Below are positions 1 to 9,300 of a stretch of DNA of 58,089 nucleotides, piece by piece (positions within the stretch are counted from its first letter, which is position 1; each line of letters begins with the position of its first letter). The notes below the pieces were generated by a model, which made no database searches, was not told the origin of the DNA, and worked only from the letters and a program-made list of their open reading frames with translations. Both the position numbers and the translations under genes were made by a program. The stretch lies in assembly GCF_013155125.1 (NCBI RefSeq), contig NZ_CP053565.1:1-58089 (forward strand), in the 5' to 3' direction. This DNA comes from Pseudonocardia broussonetiae (lineage in GTDB: Bacteria; Actinomycetota; Actinomycetes; Mycobacteriales; Pseudonocardiaceae).

Positions 1-367
1 GCCCGGGGTGCCCTACCGGATCGCCGCGGAGAAACTCACCACGCTGGCCGGGCTGGACCTCAGCGACCAGCAGCTCGACCAGGTGGCACTGGGCTTGCAC
101 TACGGCCTGGCGATCTCCTGGGCCCCGCTCTATGGGCTGCTGCGCCGCACCACCCGGATGCGCCCGATCCCGGCCGGACTGGCCACCGGGGCGGCGATGA
201 GCGTGCTCGCCGACGAGTTGATGACCCCCGCGTTCGGGTTCTCCGCCCCGAACCTGGACTACCCGCTGGCCACGCACCTGCGCGGGGCCGCCGCACACCT
301 GGTGTTCGGGCTGGCCGTCGCCGCGGTCACCGAGACCGCCTGGAGCCTGCGCGGCCGCCGCCCCTGA
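1..367 (+). CDS. DUF1440/YagU-like membrane protein, C-terminal 121 codons (gene starts at 57941)
   Basis: The frame is open from base 2 and completes a codon begun at 58088-58089 (CG plus G at base 1). With the 57941-58089 part the protein is 171 residues. This part holds hydrophobic segments around GLAISWAPLYGLL, a glycine/alanine-rich stretch with LADELMTPAFGF, and a final helix HLVFGLAVAAVTETAW. That layout resembles small DUF1440-type inner-membrane proteins; the function is unknown. It lies 22 bp after merB and before the rhodanese gene, inside the mercury transposon, so a role in metal stress is an inference from position. The GTG at base 8 could be read as a start, but the continuous frame across the edge makes the upstream ATG much more likely. 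Confidence 0.8.
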   Translation, partial: PGVPYRIAAEKLTTLAGLDLSDQQLDQVALGLHYGLAISWAPLYGLLRRTTRMRPIPAGLATGAAMSVLADELMTPAFGFSAPNLDYPLATHLRGAAAHLVFGLAVAAVTETAWSLRGRRP

Positions 368-437
368 CCATCCCGGCCCCGGGCATCCGCCCCGGATCCC
401 GGGGAACATCCCGCCTCACATCCAGGAAGGCCCCACC

Positions 438-1103
438 ATGACACCGGCTCTCTACCCGGCGCTGCGCCGGCTGCTCGACGACGGCGCGCAGCTGGTCGAG
501 GTCCTGCCCGCAGGCGAGTACACCGAGATGCACCTGCCAGGCGCGGTCAACATCCCGCTCAAGACCCTCGACGCCGCCACCACCGCATGCCTGGACCGCG
601 AGCGGCCGGTGATCGTGTACTGCTGGGACGCCCTTTGAGATATGAGCCCACGAGCCGCGTGCCGGCTCGCCACGCTCGGATTCACCCAGGTCTACGACTA
701 CGTGCCGGGCAAGGTCGACTGGCTCGCCCGCAACCAGCCGGTCGAAGGAACCGATGCCGACACCGCGAAGATCGGCCGGCACCTGCGCCACGAGGTGACC
801 ACCGCCCGGCCGGACGAGCCCATCTCGCAGGTCCGGGCCCGGGTCGCCCGATCCGCACACCGCTTCGCGCTGGTCACCACCTCCGATGGCACCCTGCTCG
901 GGCGGCTGCGGGCCGCCGTCCTCGACGACGCCGATCCCACGCGCCCGGCGGGCGAGGTGATGGAGGCCGGGCCGTCCACGTTGCGCCCGCACGAACCCGC
1001 CGCCGCGATCAAGGACCGGCTCGTCGAGAAGGGGCTGACCTACGCGATCGTCGCCGACCCGGACGGGCGCCTGCTGGGCACGGTCCATCCCGCCGACCTG
1101 TGA
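438..1103 (+). CDS. Rhodanese-CBS domain protein with in-frame TGA, candidate selenoprotein
   Basis: One frame of 222 codons is broken only by TGA at 636-638. Residues 1-66 form the N-terminal part of a rhodanese domain (EVLPAGEYTEMHLPGAVNIP, then VIVYCWDAL). After the TGA the frame resumes directly with DMSPRAACRLATLGF and VYDYVPGKVDWLA, the rest of the rhodanese fold, and then a pair of CBS-like repeats (residues about 100-220). From memory, relatives carry Cys in the active loop at the TGA position (YC-x5-C-D-x-S). A 6-bp stem-loop starts 14 bases after the TGA, as a bacterial SECIS would. Alternatives are a single nonsense mutation of a Cys or Trp codon, or a split gene restarting at ATG 642. 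The ATG at 438 follows AGGAAGG. No selenocysteine machinery is present in this window. Confidence 0.7.
652..668 (+). promoter_or_regulatory. Candidate SECIS stem-loop after the TGA of the rhodanese gene
   Basis: GAGCCG (652-657) pairs perfectly with CGGCTC (663-668) around the loop CGTGC. The loop begins 20 bases after the TGA at 636-638, within the spacing known for bacterial SECIS elements, and contains G residues as the E. coli fdhF loop does. It lies inside coding sequence of very high GC, where such stems also arise by chance, so confidence is moderate. Confidence 0.4.
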
Positions 1104-1205
1104 TCGAACCTGCACGCCGACGGCGGCGGGACGGAGCCGAGCGCGACGTGACCCGGCGACACAGAACGCGGTCCCGGCTGCCACCGGCCGCGCTACCCTC
1201 CGCCC

Positions 1206-1391
1206 ATGAGGCGGGTCCTGGTCGGTGGTGCGTCGGTGTACCTGCTCTTCGCCGTGATCGGACGCTTCGTCGAGGCCATGGGCGCGGTCCGTTGTGGCTG
1301 CGCACCGACGTGCTGGTGTCACCAGCCGGTCCTGAGCACCTTCCGCTGGGTGTTCCCGGTAGGCCACCAGCCCGGCGCCGGCTGCTCGTAG
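1206..1391 (+). CDS. Small cysteine-rich hypothetical protein
   Basis: The 61-residue product has a short hydrophobic N-terminus (VYLLFAVIGRFVEAMG) and then a cluster CGCAPTCWCHQP with four cysteines, ending in FRWVFPVGHQ. I recall small actinobacterial proteins of the same shape (CSCAPDCWCKxPGLxxFRW), but no function is known to me. The four clustered cysteines could bind a soft metal such as zinc or mercury, which would suit its position inside a mercury transposon; this is inference. It lies between the rhodanese gene and the MFS exporter on the same strand, with gaps of about 100 and 90 bp. Confidence 0.55.
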   Translation: MRRVLVGGASVYLLFAVIGRFVEAMGAVRCGCAPTCWCHQPVLSTFRWVFPVGHQPGAGCS

Positions 1392-1482
1392 CCGCAGACC
1401 GGGCCCCGTACGACGGCCCGACGGCACGCTCCAGCGCTGAGCGCCCCGGACCGCTCCGCGGCTGGTCGCCGGTGGCGGCGAC

Positions 1483-2745
1483 ATGACCGGTGGCTCGCCG
1501 GCCCGGGTCGGGCTGCGCGCGGTGTTCGCCCAGCCCGGCTACCGGCGACTCTGGTCGGCCCGCACGGCCTCGCAGGCCGGGGACGTGTTCGCCACCGTGG
1601 CGCTGGTGTTGCTGGTGTTCGACCTGACCGGCTCGGCGCTGGGGGTCAGCGCGGTCGTGTTCGCCGAGATCGTGCCGGTGCTGCTGCTCGCCCCGCTGGC
1701 CGGCACGCTGGTCGACCGGCTCCCGCGGGTCTTGGTGATGGTCGCCGCGGACCTGTGGCGCGCCGTGCTGGCTGCGGCGCTGATCGTCGTCGGGGACAAC
1801 GTGGTCGCCGTGTACATGATCGCGTTCGGGCTCTCGGTCGGCGCGGTGTTGTTCAACCCGGCCGCGAACAGTGCCCTGCCGACCCTGGTCCGCGACCACG
1901 AGCTGGTGGCCGCGAACAGTGGGATCTGGACCGCCGCGGTGCTGTCGCAGATCGCGCTCGCCCCGGCCGCGGGGGTCCTCTACGCCGCGTTCGGTGCCGG
2001 ACCGGCGTTCGGGATCAACGCCGCCAGCTTCGCCGTCAGCGCTGCCCTGCTCATCGGGTTGCGCCTACCCGCACCACCACCCTCGACCGAGCGGCGCGGG
2101 TTCTTCGCCGACGCCGTCGCCGGGCTGCGGGTCCTCACCGGCGACCGGCTGCTGCGGGTGCTGGCGGCCGGGCAGCTGCTCGCGGCGTTGTCCGCCGGCG
2201 CGACCAGCGCGCTGCTGGTGGTGCTGGCCCGCGACCACCTCGCCGTCGCACCCTCGGGGTACGGGCTGCTGCTCGGCGCGATCGGTGTCGGTGCGGCGCT
2301 CGGCCCGTTCCTGCTGACCCGGCTGGTCGACGATCCCCGCCGGCCGGTGTTCGTGTTCGGGCCCTACGTCCTGCGCGGCGTGGTCGACGTCATCCTGGCC
2401 GTCTTCACCGCGCTGCCGCTGGCGCTGGTCGCGCTCGCCGCCTACGGGCTGGGCACCTCGACCGGCGCGGTCACCTTCAACTCCCTACTCCAATCCCACA
2501 CCCCCGACGCCCTGCGCGGGCGGATCTTCGCCGGCTTCGACATGCTTTGGCAGCTCGGGCGGTTGGTCTCGCTGCTCGTCGGCGGGCTGCTCGCCGCGGC
2601 CATCGGCATCCAGGCTGTCTACGCCCTCGGCGGCGCGCTGCTGTTGCTCGCCGCCGCCATCGGATGGGCAGGCGCCCGCCCGGCCGCGGCGCGACCAGGT
2701 CTGAGTGATCCCGCAGAGGGGGGAGACCGTATCGCCAGTACGTGA
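1483..2745 (+). CDS. MFS transporter
   Basis: The 420-residue polytopic protein belongs to the major facilitator superfamily, in the branch of enterobactin-exporter-like and drug-exporter-like proteins. The N-terminus RRLWSARTASQAGDVFATVA is typical of that branch. About twelve hydrophobic helices are visible, with the loop LVDRLPRVLVMVAADLWRA between helices 2 and 3 in the place of the MFS motif A. A second-half loop SLLQSHTPDALRGRIFAGF is also typical. The substrate cannot be read from sequence. It is the last accessory gene before the transposase-side end of the mercury transposon. The ATG at 1483 has only a weak upstream GGTGGCGGCG, but the family N-terminus begins directly after it. Confidence 0.85.
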   Translation: MTGGSPARVGLRAVFAQPGYRRLWSARTASQAGDVFATVALVLLVFDLTGSALGVSAVVFAEIVPVLLLAPLAGTLVDRLPRVLVMVAADLWRAVLAAALIVVGDNVVAVYMIAFGLSVGAVLFNPAANSALPTLVRDHELVAANSGIWTAAVLSQIALAPAAGVLYAAFGAGPAFGINAASFAVSAALLIGLRLPAPPPSTERRGFFADAVAGLRVLTGDRLLRVLAAGQLLAALSAGATSALLVVLARDHLAVAPSGYGLLLGAIGVGAALGPFLLTRLVDDPRRPVFVFGPYVLRGVVDVILAVFTALPLALVALAAYGLGTSTGAVTFNSLLQSHTPDALRGRIFAGFDMLWQLGRLVSLLVGGLLAAAIGIQAVYALGGALLLLAAAIGWAGARPAAARPGLSDPAEGGDRIAST

Positions 2746-2782
2746 TGACGCGGTTCGAGCGGCACTATCTGGCATAGCCACG

Positions 2783-2923
2783 TCAAGCGCTACTGATCAC
2801 GTGGGCGTCGCGGACGGCGTCGATGACCTCGAAGTGTGCAGCCTCGACGACGAACCGGTCGGGGGCCGCGCGGAGATTGTCCCGCGAGACGATCCCCTTA
2901 CGGAACAGCTTGTGGCCCAGCAC
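2783..2923 (-). pseudogene. Short C-terminal gene fragment, unknown family
   Basis: Read on the minus strand, a 46-codon segment (KLFRKGIVSRDNLRAAPDRF followed by VEAAHFEVIDAVRDAHVIS) has the balanced composition of real protein. Its upstream continuation is low-complexity and antisense to another frame. It looks like the tail of a gene cut when the transposon was assembled. I do not recognise the family. Confidence 0.3.
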
Positions 2924-2933
2924 AATCGGCAGC

Positions 2934-3182
2934 GTGGGCGACGACGATGCGGACGAGCCGGATCCTCCTTCGGCGAAGGCCGTCACGGCGCTGCTGCGGG
3001 AGGCTCGTTCGTTGTCGCGGCGCGCGGACAAGCTCAACGGCACCGCCGCGGCGGTCGGCGATCCCACGACCCAGCAGCTTGCCGCGGAGGCCTCCACCAG
3101 CATGGAGCAGCTGGTCCACCACCTCATGCTGCTGGAACGCCACGCACAGCGCGGCGAGCAGTCATCAACTCGGCGCCGGTAG
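2934..3182 (+). CDS. Small helical hypothetical protein
   Basis: An 82-residue product starting at GTG 2934. An acidic N-terminus (DDDADEPDPP) is followed by amphipathic helices VTALLREARSLSRRADKLNG and LAAEASTSMEQLVHHLMLLE, which look like a helical hairpin. No family is recognised. It ends 10 bp before the stop of the convergent transposase gene. The frame is open further upstream to 2823, but that extension is antisense to a protein-like fragment and is probably not translated. Confidence 0.4.
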   Translation: MGDDDADEPDPPSAKAVTALLREARSLSRRADKLNGTAAAVGDPTTQQLAAEASTSMEQLVHHLMLLERHAQRGEQSSTRRR

Positions 3183-3191
3183 AGCGGGCGG

Positions 3192-6100
3192 TCAGCGGTC
3201 TTCGTCGTCGTCGCTGGTGTCGGGATCGCGCAGCGTGCGGCGGGTCCCGGCGAGGTCGGGGAGCTGAAACGAGTAGTGCCCGTGCACGTTGAGGTGACGG
3301 CGCATGTAGGGCGAGAGCCGCACGACGTCCTCCTCGCGCACCGGGTAACCCTCGTCGCGCAGCCGGGCGAGGGCGGCGTCGAGGTAGACGGTGTTCCACA
3401 GCGTGATGCAGTTCAGCACCAACCCGAGCGCGCCGAGCTGGTCCTCCATCCCTTCGTGGTAGGCGCGGCGCAGATCGCCGCGGCGGCCGTGGAAGACGTG
3501 CCGGGCCAGGTCGTGGCGGCCTTCTTGCAGGTTGCGCATGCCCTTGATCTCCGCCCGGTACGGGGCCTGATCGACATACGACAGCACGTGGAGGGTCTTG
3601 AAGATCCGCCCGTAGTGGGCCAGGGCCTCACCGAGCTGGGTCGGGTTGCCGCCGTGGGCGAGCATCCGCAGCACGTCATGCGCGCTGACCGCCCCGGTGT
3701 GGATGGACCCGGCCAGCCGCAGCAGATCGGGCCAGTGCGCGCGGATCCGACCGAGGTCGATCTTCCCGCGGGCGGCGGTGGCGAGCGGGCCGTAGTCCGC
3801 GCCCGAGTTGATCCGCCACAGCTTCGCGTCGGGCAGATCGGCCAGCTGCGGGCGGTAGTCGAACCCGAGCAGCCGCATCAGCCCGCACACCATGTCGCTG
3901 TAGGAGCCGGTGTCGCTGATGATGACCTCCGGGCGGCGCCCGCCGTCCTGCCGGTAGATCAGGTCGATCACGTGCAGCGAGTCGCGCGGGGTGCCCGACA
4001 CGACCAGCCCGGCCAGCCCGACGGCCTGGTCGTTGACCAGATTGAGCAGCGTCACCCCGCGGCGGCGCCCGAAGTAGCGCGGGTTGGGGCGGGCGTCGAT
4101 GCTGCGCACCGGCACCACGAACCGGACACCGTCCACCGCGGCGAGCAGCCCACCACCCCATGCCTGGGCCAGCGGGATGTCGGCCTGGGCGGTGATGAGC
4201 GGGGCGTTCGCTGCGGCGTAGGTCTCGGCGCGTAGGTAGTTCTGGTCGACGTGGCTGATCCGGTGCCGGGTCAGCGCCGCCACCCCGGGGCTGAGGACCG
4301 GGGTGAACCCGACGTTGAGTGCGTGCGCGGTGAGCGCGGCCGCCACGCTCACCCCCAGATCGTCCAGGCGGGCCTGCCCGCCCGAGGCGGGGGTGAACGC
4401 CGCGACGAAGTCCGGCTGCCACGACATCACCTCCAGCACCACCTCGCCGATGTCGACCCGCGGGAGCATCGCCTCGCAGCGTCGCCGCAGGTCGGTCAGG
4501 CTCGGCGGGTCCGGGACGGCGTCGATCTTCCCGGCGTGCAGCCGGCCCTGCTCGTCGACGGAGACCTCGGTGTTGGCGATCAGCCGGCCGGCGACGTGGC
4601 GCAGCGCGGCGTCGAGGTCGCGGGCATGCTCGGCCAGCAGCGGGTCGGGATCGGTCGGTAGCTGCAGGGCGTTGAGCACGGAGCCACTCGCGGCCTCCCA
4701 TGCCGGACCGTGCAGCAGCTGGGCGCGCGGGTCGGCCCAGCGACCGGAGGCGAGGGCGAAGATGTCGCGGCGGCGCAGCCGCTGGTGGAACAGCTCCAGC
4801 ACGCAGAACACGTAGCCGGCCCGGTTCACGGTGGCTTCGGGTCGCCCGGGGGTGAACACCACCCGCGCCCACCCGGGCGGGACCAGGTCCACCGCGACCT
4901 GGCGGGCGTCGAGGTACCCCGCCGGTACCCGCGCCGTCGGACGGGCATCGAGCAGGTCCGGGAGGGCACGCAGTGCGTCGAGGACCGGCGCCGCCTCGGC
5001 GGTGGCGCCGAACCGGATGGTCGTGCACAGCATCGGCAGGAACGGGCGCACCACCGCGTACCGCTCGACCAGCGTGGTCCGCCATTCCGCGTCGGGATCG
5101 GTGCCCGGCGCCGGCACGACGTCGGTGATGTTCGCGACCGCGGTGCGCAGCTCGGTCCGTGAGACCACGTTCTCGATCGCGTCCCAGACCAGCTCCAGCG
5201 TGATCTCCGGACCCCACGTCGTGGCCTCCAGCAGCACCCCGACCGCGGCGGCCAGTTTCCCGGCGTCCTTGCTCACCCGCGGATACCGCCGCGCCTGCTC
5301 GTCGCGGGTCTGACGCTGGGCGCGGGCCAGCAGCTCGGTGGTCATCAGCACGTCGAACAGCTCCACCGCATCATCGGTGGCTCGCGCCTGCAGCACCACA
5401 ACCGTGGCCAGCAGCGTCGCGAGCCGGCGGGAGCGGGGGTGGCGGCGCAACGCCGGCGCCTTGCTGGCCATGCCGTACCGGGCCAGCTCGATCACCCGCC
5501 GTCGCGGGACCGTCCCGATCTCGACCTGCATGACGCCGATTGCCGTGAGCTCGCTGACCCGGTCCAGCGCCGCTGCCATTGCCCGGCCCGACACCCGGGT
5601 CGGGCCGCGGCGTAGCCGTTCCAGGTCCGAGGTTCGTGCCCCGTCCGGGATGTCCAGCAGCCGCTCCAGCGCCGACGCTTGTGCCGCGGTGAGCGGGGCG
5701 GCGAGGGTGTCCCACAGCCGCGCCATCGCCGCGTCCCGGACCCGGGCCACCAGCCGGGCCAGGGTGGACACCCCGGGCAGCAGCACCCGGTGCTCGCGCA
5801 GCCAGACCACCGCCCCGTCGAACAGCGCCTTCGGGCCGTCCCCGGTCGTCCACGCCCGGTCATCCACCCACCGCGCCAGCTCCTCGGCCGCCGCGGTGAA
5901 CTCGACGAACCCGTAGGCGTCGCGGATCTGCGCGGCGTGCTCCAGGCGGGTCATCTCCCGGACCCGGTAGTCCTTCACACACGACGGATCGGCGATGTCG
6001 AGCTGCTCGGCCAGGTAGTCCACGACCTCGGTCGGGACATCGGTCGGATCGGCCAGGAAGCGGCCGATGAACAACAACGTCGTGAGCTGCACCGCGTAGC

Positions 6101-6251
6101 CCAGCCGGGTGTGAGGCAGCCGCTTCGACTCGATCAGACCCCGGGCCTTGTCATCGAGCAGGAAGCAGCGGTCCAGCTCCGCCACCGACGGCGGTCTCGC
6201 GTAGCAGCAGTACGTCGCGGCTTGCGCGTCGGTGAGGAACTCGACAGGCAC
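3192..6251 (-). CDS. tnpA: Tn3-family transposase TnpA
   Basis: The 1,019-residue protein has the usual Tn3 transposase length and begins with the DUF4158 region (PVEFLTDAQAATYCCYARPP). The catalytic DDE residues appear to be D707 (AAVDGVRFVVPV), D780 (IISDTGSYSD) and a glutamate near 905-910 (MRNLQEGRHDLAR). The conserved GALGLVLNCITLWNT block follows. It cuts and joins the 37-bp ends and makes cointegrates, which the resolvase at 52528-53121 would resolve. The gene starts about 90 bp inside the inverted repeat 6342-6378 and is transcribed away from it. No frameshift or truncation is visible, so the element may still be active. The C-terminus ends in an acidic tail. Confidence 0.95.
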   Translation of the reverse strand: MPVEFLTDAQAATYCCYARPPSVAELDRCFLLDDKARGLIESKRLPHTRLGYAVQLTTLLFIGRFLADPTDVPTEVVDYLAEQLDIADPSCVKDYRVREMTRLEHAAQIRDAYGFVEFTAAAEELARWVDDRAWTTGDGPKALFDGAVVWLREHRVLLPGVSTLARLVARVRDAAMARLWDTLAAPLTAAQASALERLLDIPDGARTSDLERLRRGPTRVSGRAMAAALDRVSELTAIGVMQVEIGTVPRRRVIELARYGMASKAPALRRHPRSRRLATLLATVVVLQARATDDAVELFDVLMTTELLARAQRQTRDEQARRYPRVSKDAGKLAAAVGVLLEATTWGPEITLELVWDAIENVVSRTELRTAVANITDVVPAPGTDPDAEWRTTLVERYAVVRPFLPMLCTTIRFGATAEAAPVLDALRALPDLLDARPTARVPAGYLDARQVAVDLVPPGWARVVFTPGRPEATVNRAGYVFCVLELFHQRLRRRDIFALASGRWADPRAQLLHGPAWEAASGSVLNALQLPTDPDPLLAEHARDLDAALRHVAGRLIANTEVSVDEQGRLHAGKIDAVPDPPSLTDLRRRCEAMLPRVDIGEVVLEVMSWQPDFVAAFTPASGGQARLDDLGVSVAAALTAHALNVGFTPVLSPGVAALTRHRISHVDQNYLRAETYAAANAPLITAQADIPLAQAWGGGLLAAVDGVRFVVPVRSIDARPNPRYFGRRRGVTLLNLVNDQAVGLAGLVVSGTPRDSLHVIDLIYRQDGGRRPEVIISDTGSYSDMVCGLMRLLGFDYRPQLADLPDAKLWRINSGADYGPLATAARGKIDLGRIRAHWPDLLRLAGSIHTGAVSAHDVLRMLAHGGNPTQLGEALAHYGRIFKTLHVLSYVDQAPYRAEIKGMRNLQEGRHDLARHVFHGRRGDLRRAYHEGMEDQLGALGLVLNCITLWNTVYLDAALARLRDEGYPVREEDVVRLSPYMRRHLNVHGHYSFQLPDLAGTRRTLRDPDTSDDDEDR

Positions 6252-6341
6252 GGGACCCCCAGCGCGTCACGGACCCGAACATCGAGCCCCCACCGTTCCC
6301 CGACCGCGGGCGACGCTACCGCGAGCCCGGCGCGCGCCCCA

Positions 6342-6378
6342 CTACCGATGGATCCTGTTCCGTTGTTCCTCACGGGCC
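6342..6378 (-). repeat. Terminal inverted repeat of the Tn3-family transposon (TnpA end)
   Basis: Read from the outer end (6378) inward, the 37 bases begin GGCCCGTGAGGAACAACGG. They match 34 of 37 positions of the copy at 52428-52464 in inverted orientation. The outer base abuts GTCCT (6379-6383). The length of 37-38 bp and the 5-bp duplication are standard for Tn3 transposons. The repeat also supplies the TGA that ends the relaxase N-terminal half. Confidence 0.92.
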
Positions 6379-9300
6379 GTCCTGGGCGGGGAGCAGGGTG
6401 GTCCAGTCGCCCGGGTCGACGTGGCGTTCGGGGTCGCGGTGCTCGGCGTGCCACCGCACCCGCCACCGCAGCACGTCCGACACCGAGTCGGCATCGCCTA
6501 GGCCGCGCCCGGACAGCGCCTCGTCGAGCACCGCGTCGAGGTGATGCCCGGTCAGGTCGGTCTCCCGCAGGGTGCGCAGCAACCGCCCGTACCCGGCCTC
6601 ACCCTCCGCTCGCTCGACCACGTCCGGCTCGAGGCGGGCGGCGAGCATCGCGTGGTAGCGCTCGCGGGCCTGCTCGGCCGCGGCGATGTCGAACAGCCCC
6701 CCGATGGTCTGCAGGGACCCGGCCTGCGCGCGACCTTCTGCCAGCACGCGGGTCGCGGCCTGCTGGGCGGCTGTGCGGTGCAGCACCGCGGCGAGGCGTT
6801 CCCGCGCGGATTCCTGGATGCGCTCCGGGTCGTGGGCGTCCGGGGCGCGTTCGGTGACCAGATACAGCACGTTGGACTCCCGGCCGCGGGTCGCGGCCGG
6901 ATACAGGGCCTCCCGGGTGGCGTCGCGGTCCACGATCGGATGCCCGCTGTCCACCGTCAGGCCCTGCGCCGCGTACCCGGTGACGGCGTAGGCCAGGGCG
7001 ACATGCTGGGCGACGTAGTCCGTGGGCAGGTGCGCGGTCGCCCCGAACCGATCCACGACCAGCAGATCCCCGGTCTCCTCGTCGCGCCCGACGACGGTGT
7101 AGACCTCGCGGTTGGTCACCGGCCACGCCGGACCCGCCCGCCCATCGGGCCCGATCGCCGGGTCCACGCGCAGCCGGTAGTTGTTCTCCCGGGCCTGCAC
7201 CCGATCCCCGACGCTGACCTCCTGCTGCTGTGGCCCGGCCTCGGCCATGGTCTCCGGGCTCACCCGGCCCAGCTTGATGAGCCGGTCCCGGATATCGCTG
7301 GAGAGCTCTGCGGCGTGCACGTTCGTCCCGACGATCAGCAGCGACTGTTTGCCGGCGAGGGTGTCGGCCAGCCACCCGCGGGTGGCCGCGGCCTGCATTT
7401 CCTCCAACGTGCCGGTGCGTAGCCGGCCGTGATCGGCGTAGGCGTCGATGGCGGCGTGGTCGCCCGCGCGCAGCTGCAGCGACGCCTCGCGCTCCCAGGG
7501 CGCGGTGAAGCGGTGCACCACGGTGAGCTCGTGCGCCCCGACCGTCTCGGCCAGGTGCGCGAACATGCCGCCGGCCTCGACCGCGTCGAGCTGGGCGTGG
7601 TCGCCGGTGAACACCACCTTCGCCCCCGCCGCCGCGGCGAGGGTGGCGATCGCGTGCAGCTCCCGCGTGCTCGACATGCCGGCCTCGTCGACGACCAGCA
7701 GATCCCCCGCGGACAGGCGCTCCCGGACCTGCCCGGTCACCGGGTCCGGCTGGAAGGCCATGAGGAAGCGGCTGGTGTTGACCGCGGCCAGGCCGAGCCC
7801 GGCCAGGTTCTGCGTGGCGATCTGGCTGGTGGCCAACCCCAGCACCCGCCCGCCGGTCCGCTCATTCCACGCCGCGGCCAACGCGGACACCGTGTGCGAC
7901 TTGCCGGCGCCGGCGGGGCCGACCAGCACGTCCCCGACCCGCCCGGAGTCGAGGATCCCGGCCACCGCGGCCACCTGATCGCCCGACAGGCCGGCCGCGG
8001 CCAGCTCGACCTCCAACATGGCCAGCTCCGCCGCGCTGACCCTGGCCGCGACCGGGGTGCGGGCCAGCCCGATCAGCCCGTCCTCCATCGCCAGGTGCGC
8101 GCTGGTGGCGTACCGCTCGTGATTCGCCCGCCGGTACACCGACCCGCCATCCGCGCGCTGCAGCGCCTCGGGCACGGCCACCGGGTCGGGCGCGGACACC
8201 CGCACGACACCCGCCATGACGAGGGCGTCGCGGGTCAGCGCCTCAAGCACCGCCGGGCGCTCGGCCACACCCACGCCGAGCTGATGCGCATCGCCCAGGC
8301 GGGCGTCCAGCGCCGCGGCCAGGTTGCCGTGGGTCCACACCGCGTACTGGGTCTGTACGTCGCCGATGGCCGCGGCCATCACCTTCGCCCGGTCCACCCC
8401 GGCCACCACCTGGGCATCGCCCGCGGCCTGCGGTTGACCGCCTGTCCCGGCGGCCATGTACGCGCCGATCCGCGGGCCGTCCACGGTGACCGCATGTCCG
8501 GGCTCCTGATCCACCAGGGCGGCCAGCTCGGCCCTGTCATAACCGGCGGCGGCCACCTCGTCGACCACCTCCAGCATCCGCTCCAGCCGCGCCGCGCCCC
8601 ACGCGGTCACCGCCGCCGGCCCCGACTCCGCGGTCTTCGCCGCGCGGGTCTCCAGGGTGGCCATGTCGGCCATCGCCTTCCGCGCCAACCCACTCGGCTC
8701 GCGGCCGTTCCGCTCGATGTAGCCGGCGATCAGCTCGGCCACTCGCTCCTGCACCTGACCGCGCCGCGTCGATGCCTCCGCGCACAGCTGCGGGTCGACC
8801 CCGACGATCTCCCGGGCCAGCCCGTCGGGGCGCAACGCGAACCGCGCCCCGGACGCCTCGGTCACCAGCTGCTCCAAAGCGCGCACATAGGCGATGTCGA
8901 TCGCCTCCTTGTACGCCCGGAACGCGGCCCCGTCCAGCGCCCGGACCTGCCCGCCCGCGGTCGTGGTCCGGTTGAGCATGCCGCCGTGGGTGTGCAGCTG
9001 CGGCTCGTTCGCCCGCGACGTCGAGTGCCGCCACAACGTCCACACCGATCCCCGACCCGCCTCGTACCGGCCCACCGACTCGTTGCCGGTGACTCGCGCC
9101 CCGTGCCACCCGGTGCGGGTGGACACGATGTGCTTGTCGGCGTAAGCGATCGCGATCTCCACCGCCCGATCGTGCGCGGCCGCCACCGCCGCGGCCTGCT
9201 CGGTCGCGCCGGCCGCCAACAACGCCGCCCAATACACGGACACGCTTTTCGGGGCGGAGAAGGTGAAGTCGTAGTAGGCGACACCCTTACGGGTGTCCGT

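Larger units (their letters stand above)
1..6378. mobile_element. Tn3-family mercury transposon, part at the left edge of the window
   Basis: This is one of two parts of a single element; the other is 52428-58089, joined through the circular junction, for a total of about 12,040 bp. The outer end here is the 37-bp inverted repeat 6342-6378, followed outside by GTCCT (6379-6383). The part carries the end of a DUF1440-like gene, a rhodanese-CBS gene, a small Cys-rich gene, an MFS exporter, two short frames and the transposase, whose start lies about 90 bp inside the repeat. Transposase at one end and resolvase at the other is an accepted Tn3-family layout. The boundary is supported by repeat and target duplication together; the circular link is supported by the gene crossing the window edge. 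Confidence 0.9.

Noticed and set aside
642..1103. Annotation of the second half of the rhodanese gene as an independent CBS protein from ATG 642
   Set aside because: The frame is continuous with the first half, the rhodanese fold continues directly after the TGA, and no ribosome site precedes ATG 642.
2716..2760. A GGGGGG-led sequence near the MFS gene end considered as a Tn3 terminus
   Set aside because: It has no good partner upstream of tnpA, whereas the 37-bp repeats with GTCCT duplications define the ends clearly.
6349..6393. A possible gene start on the plus strand reading MDPVPLFLTG
   Set aside because: It is the transposon inverted repeat; its similarity to the start of the 50671-52458 gene comes from the repeat, not from a duplicated gene.
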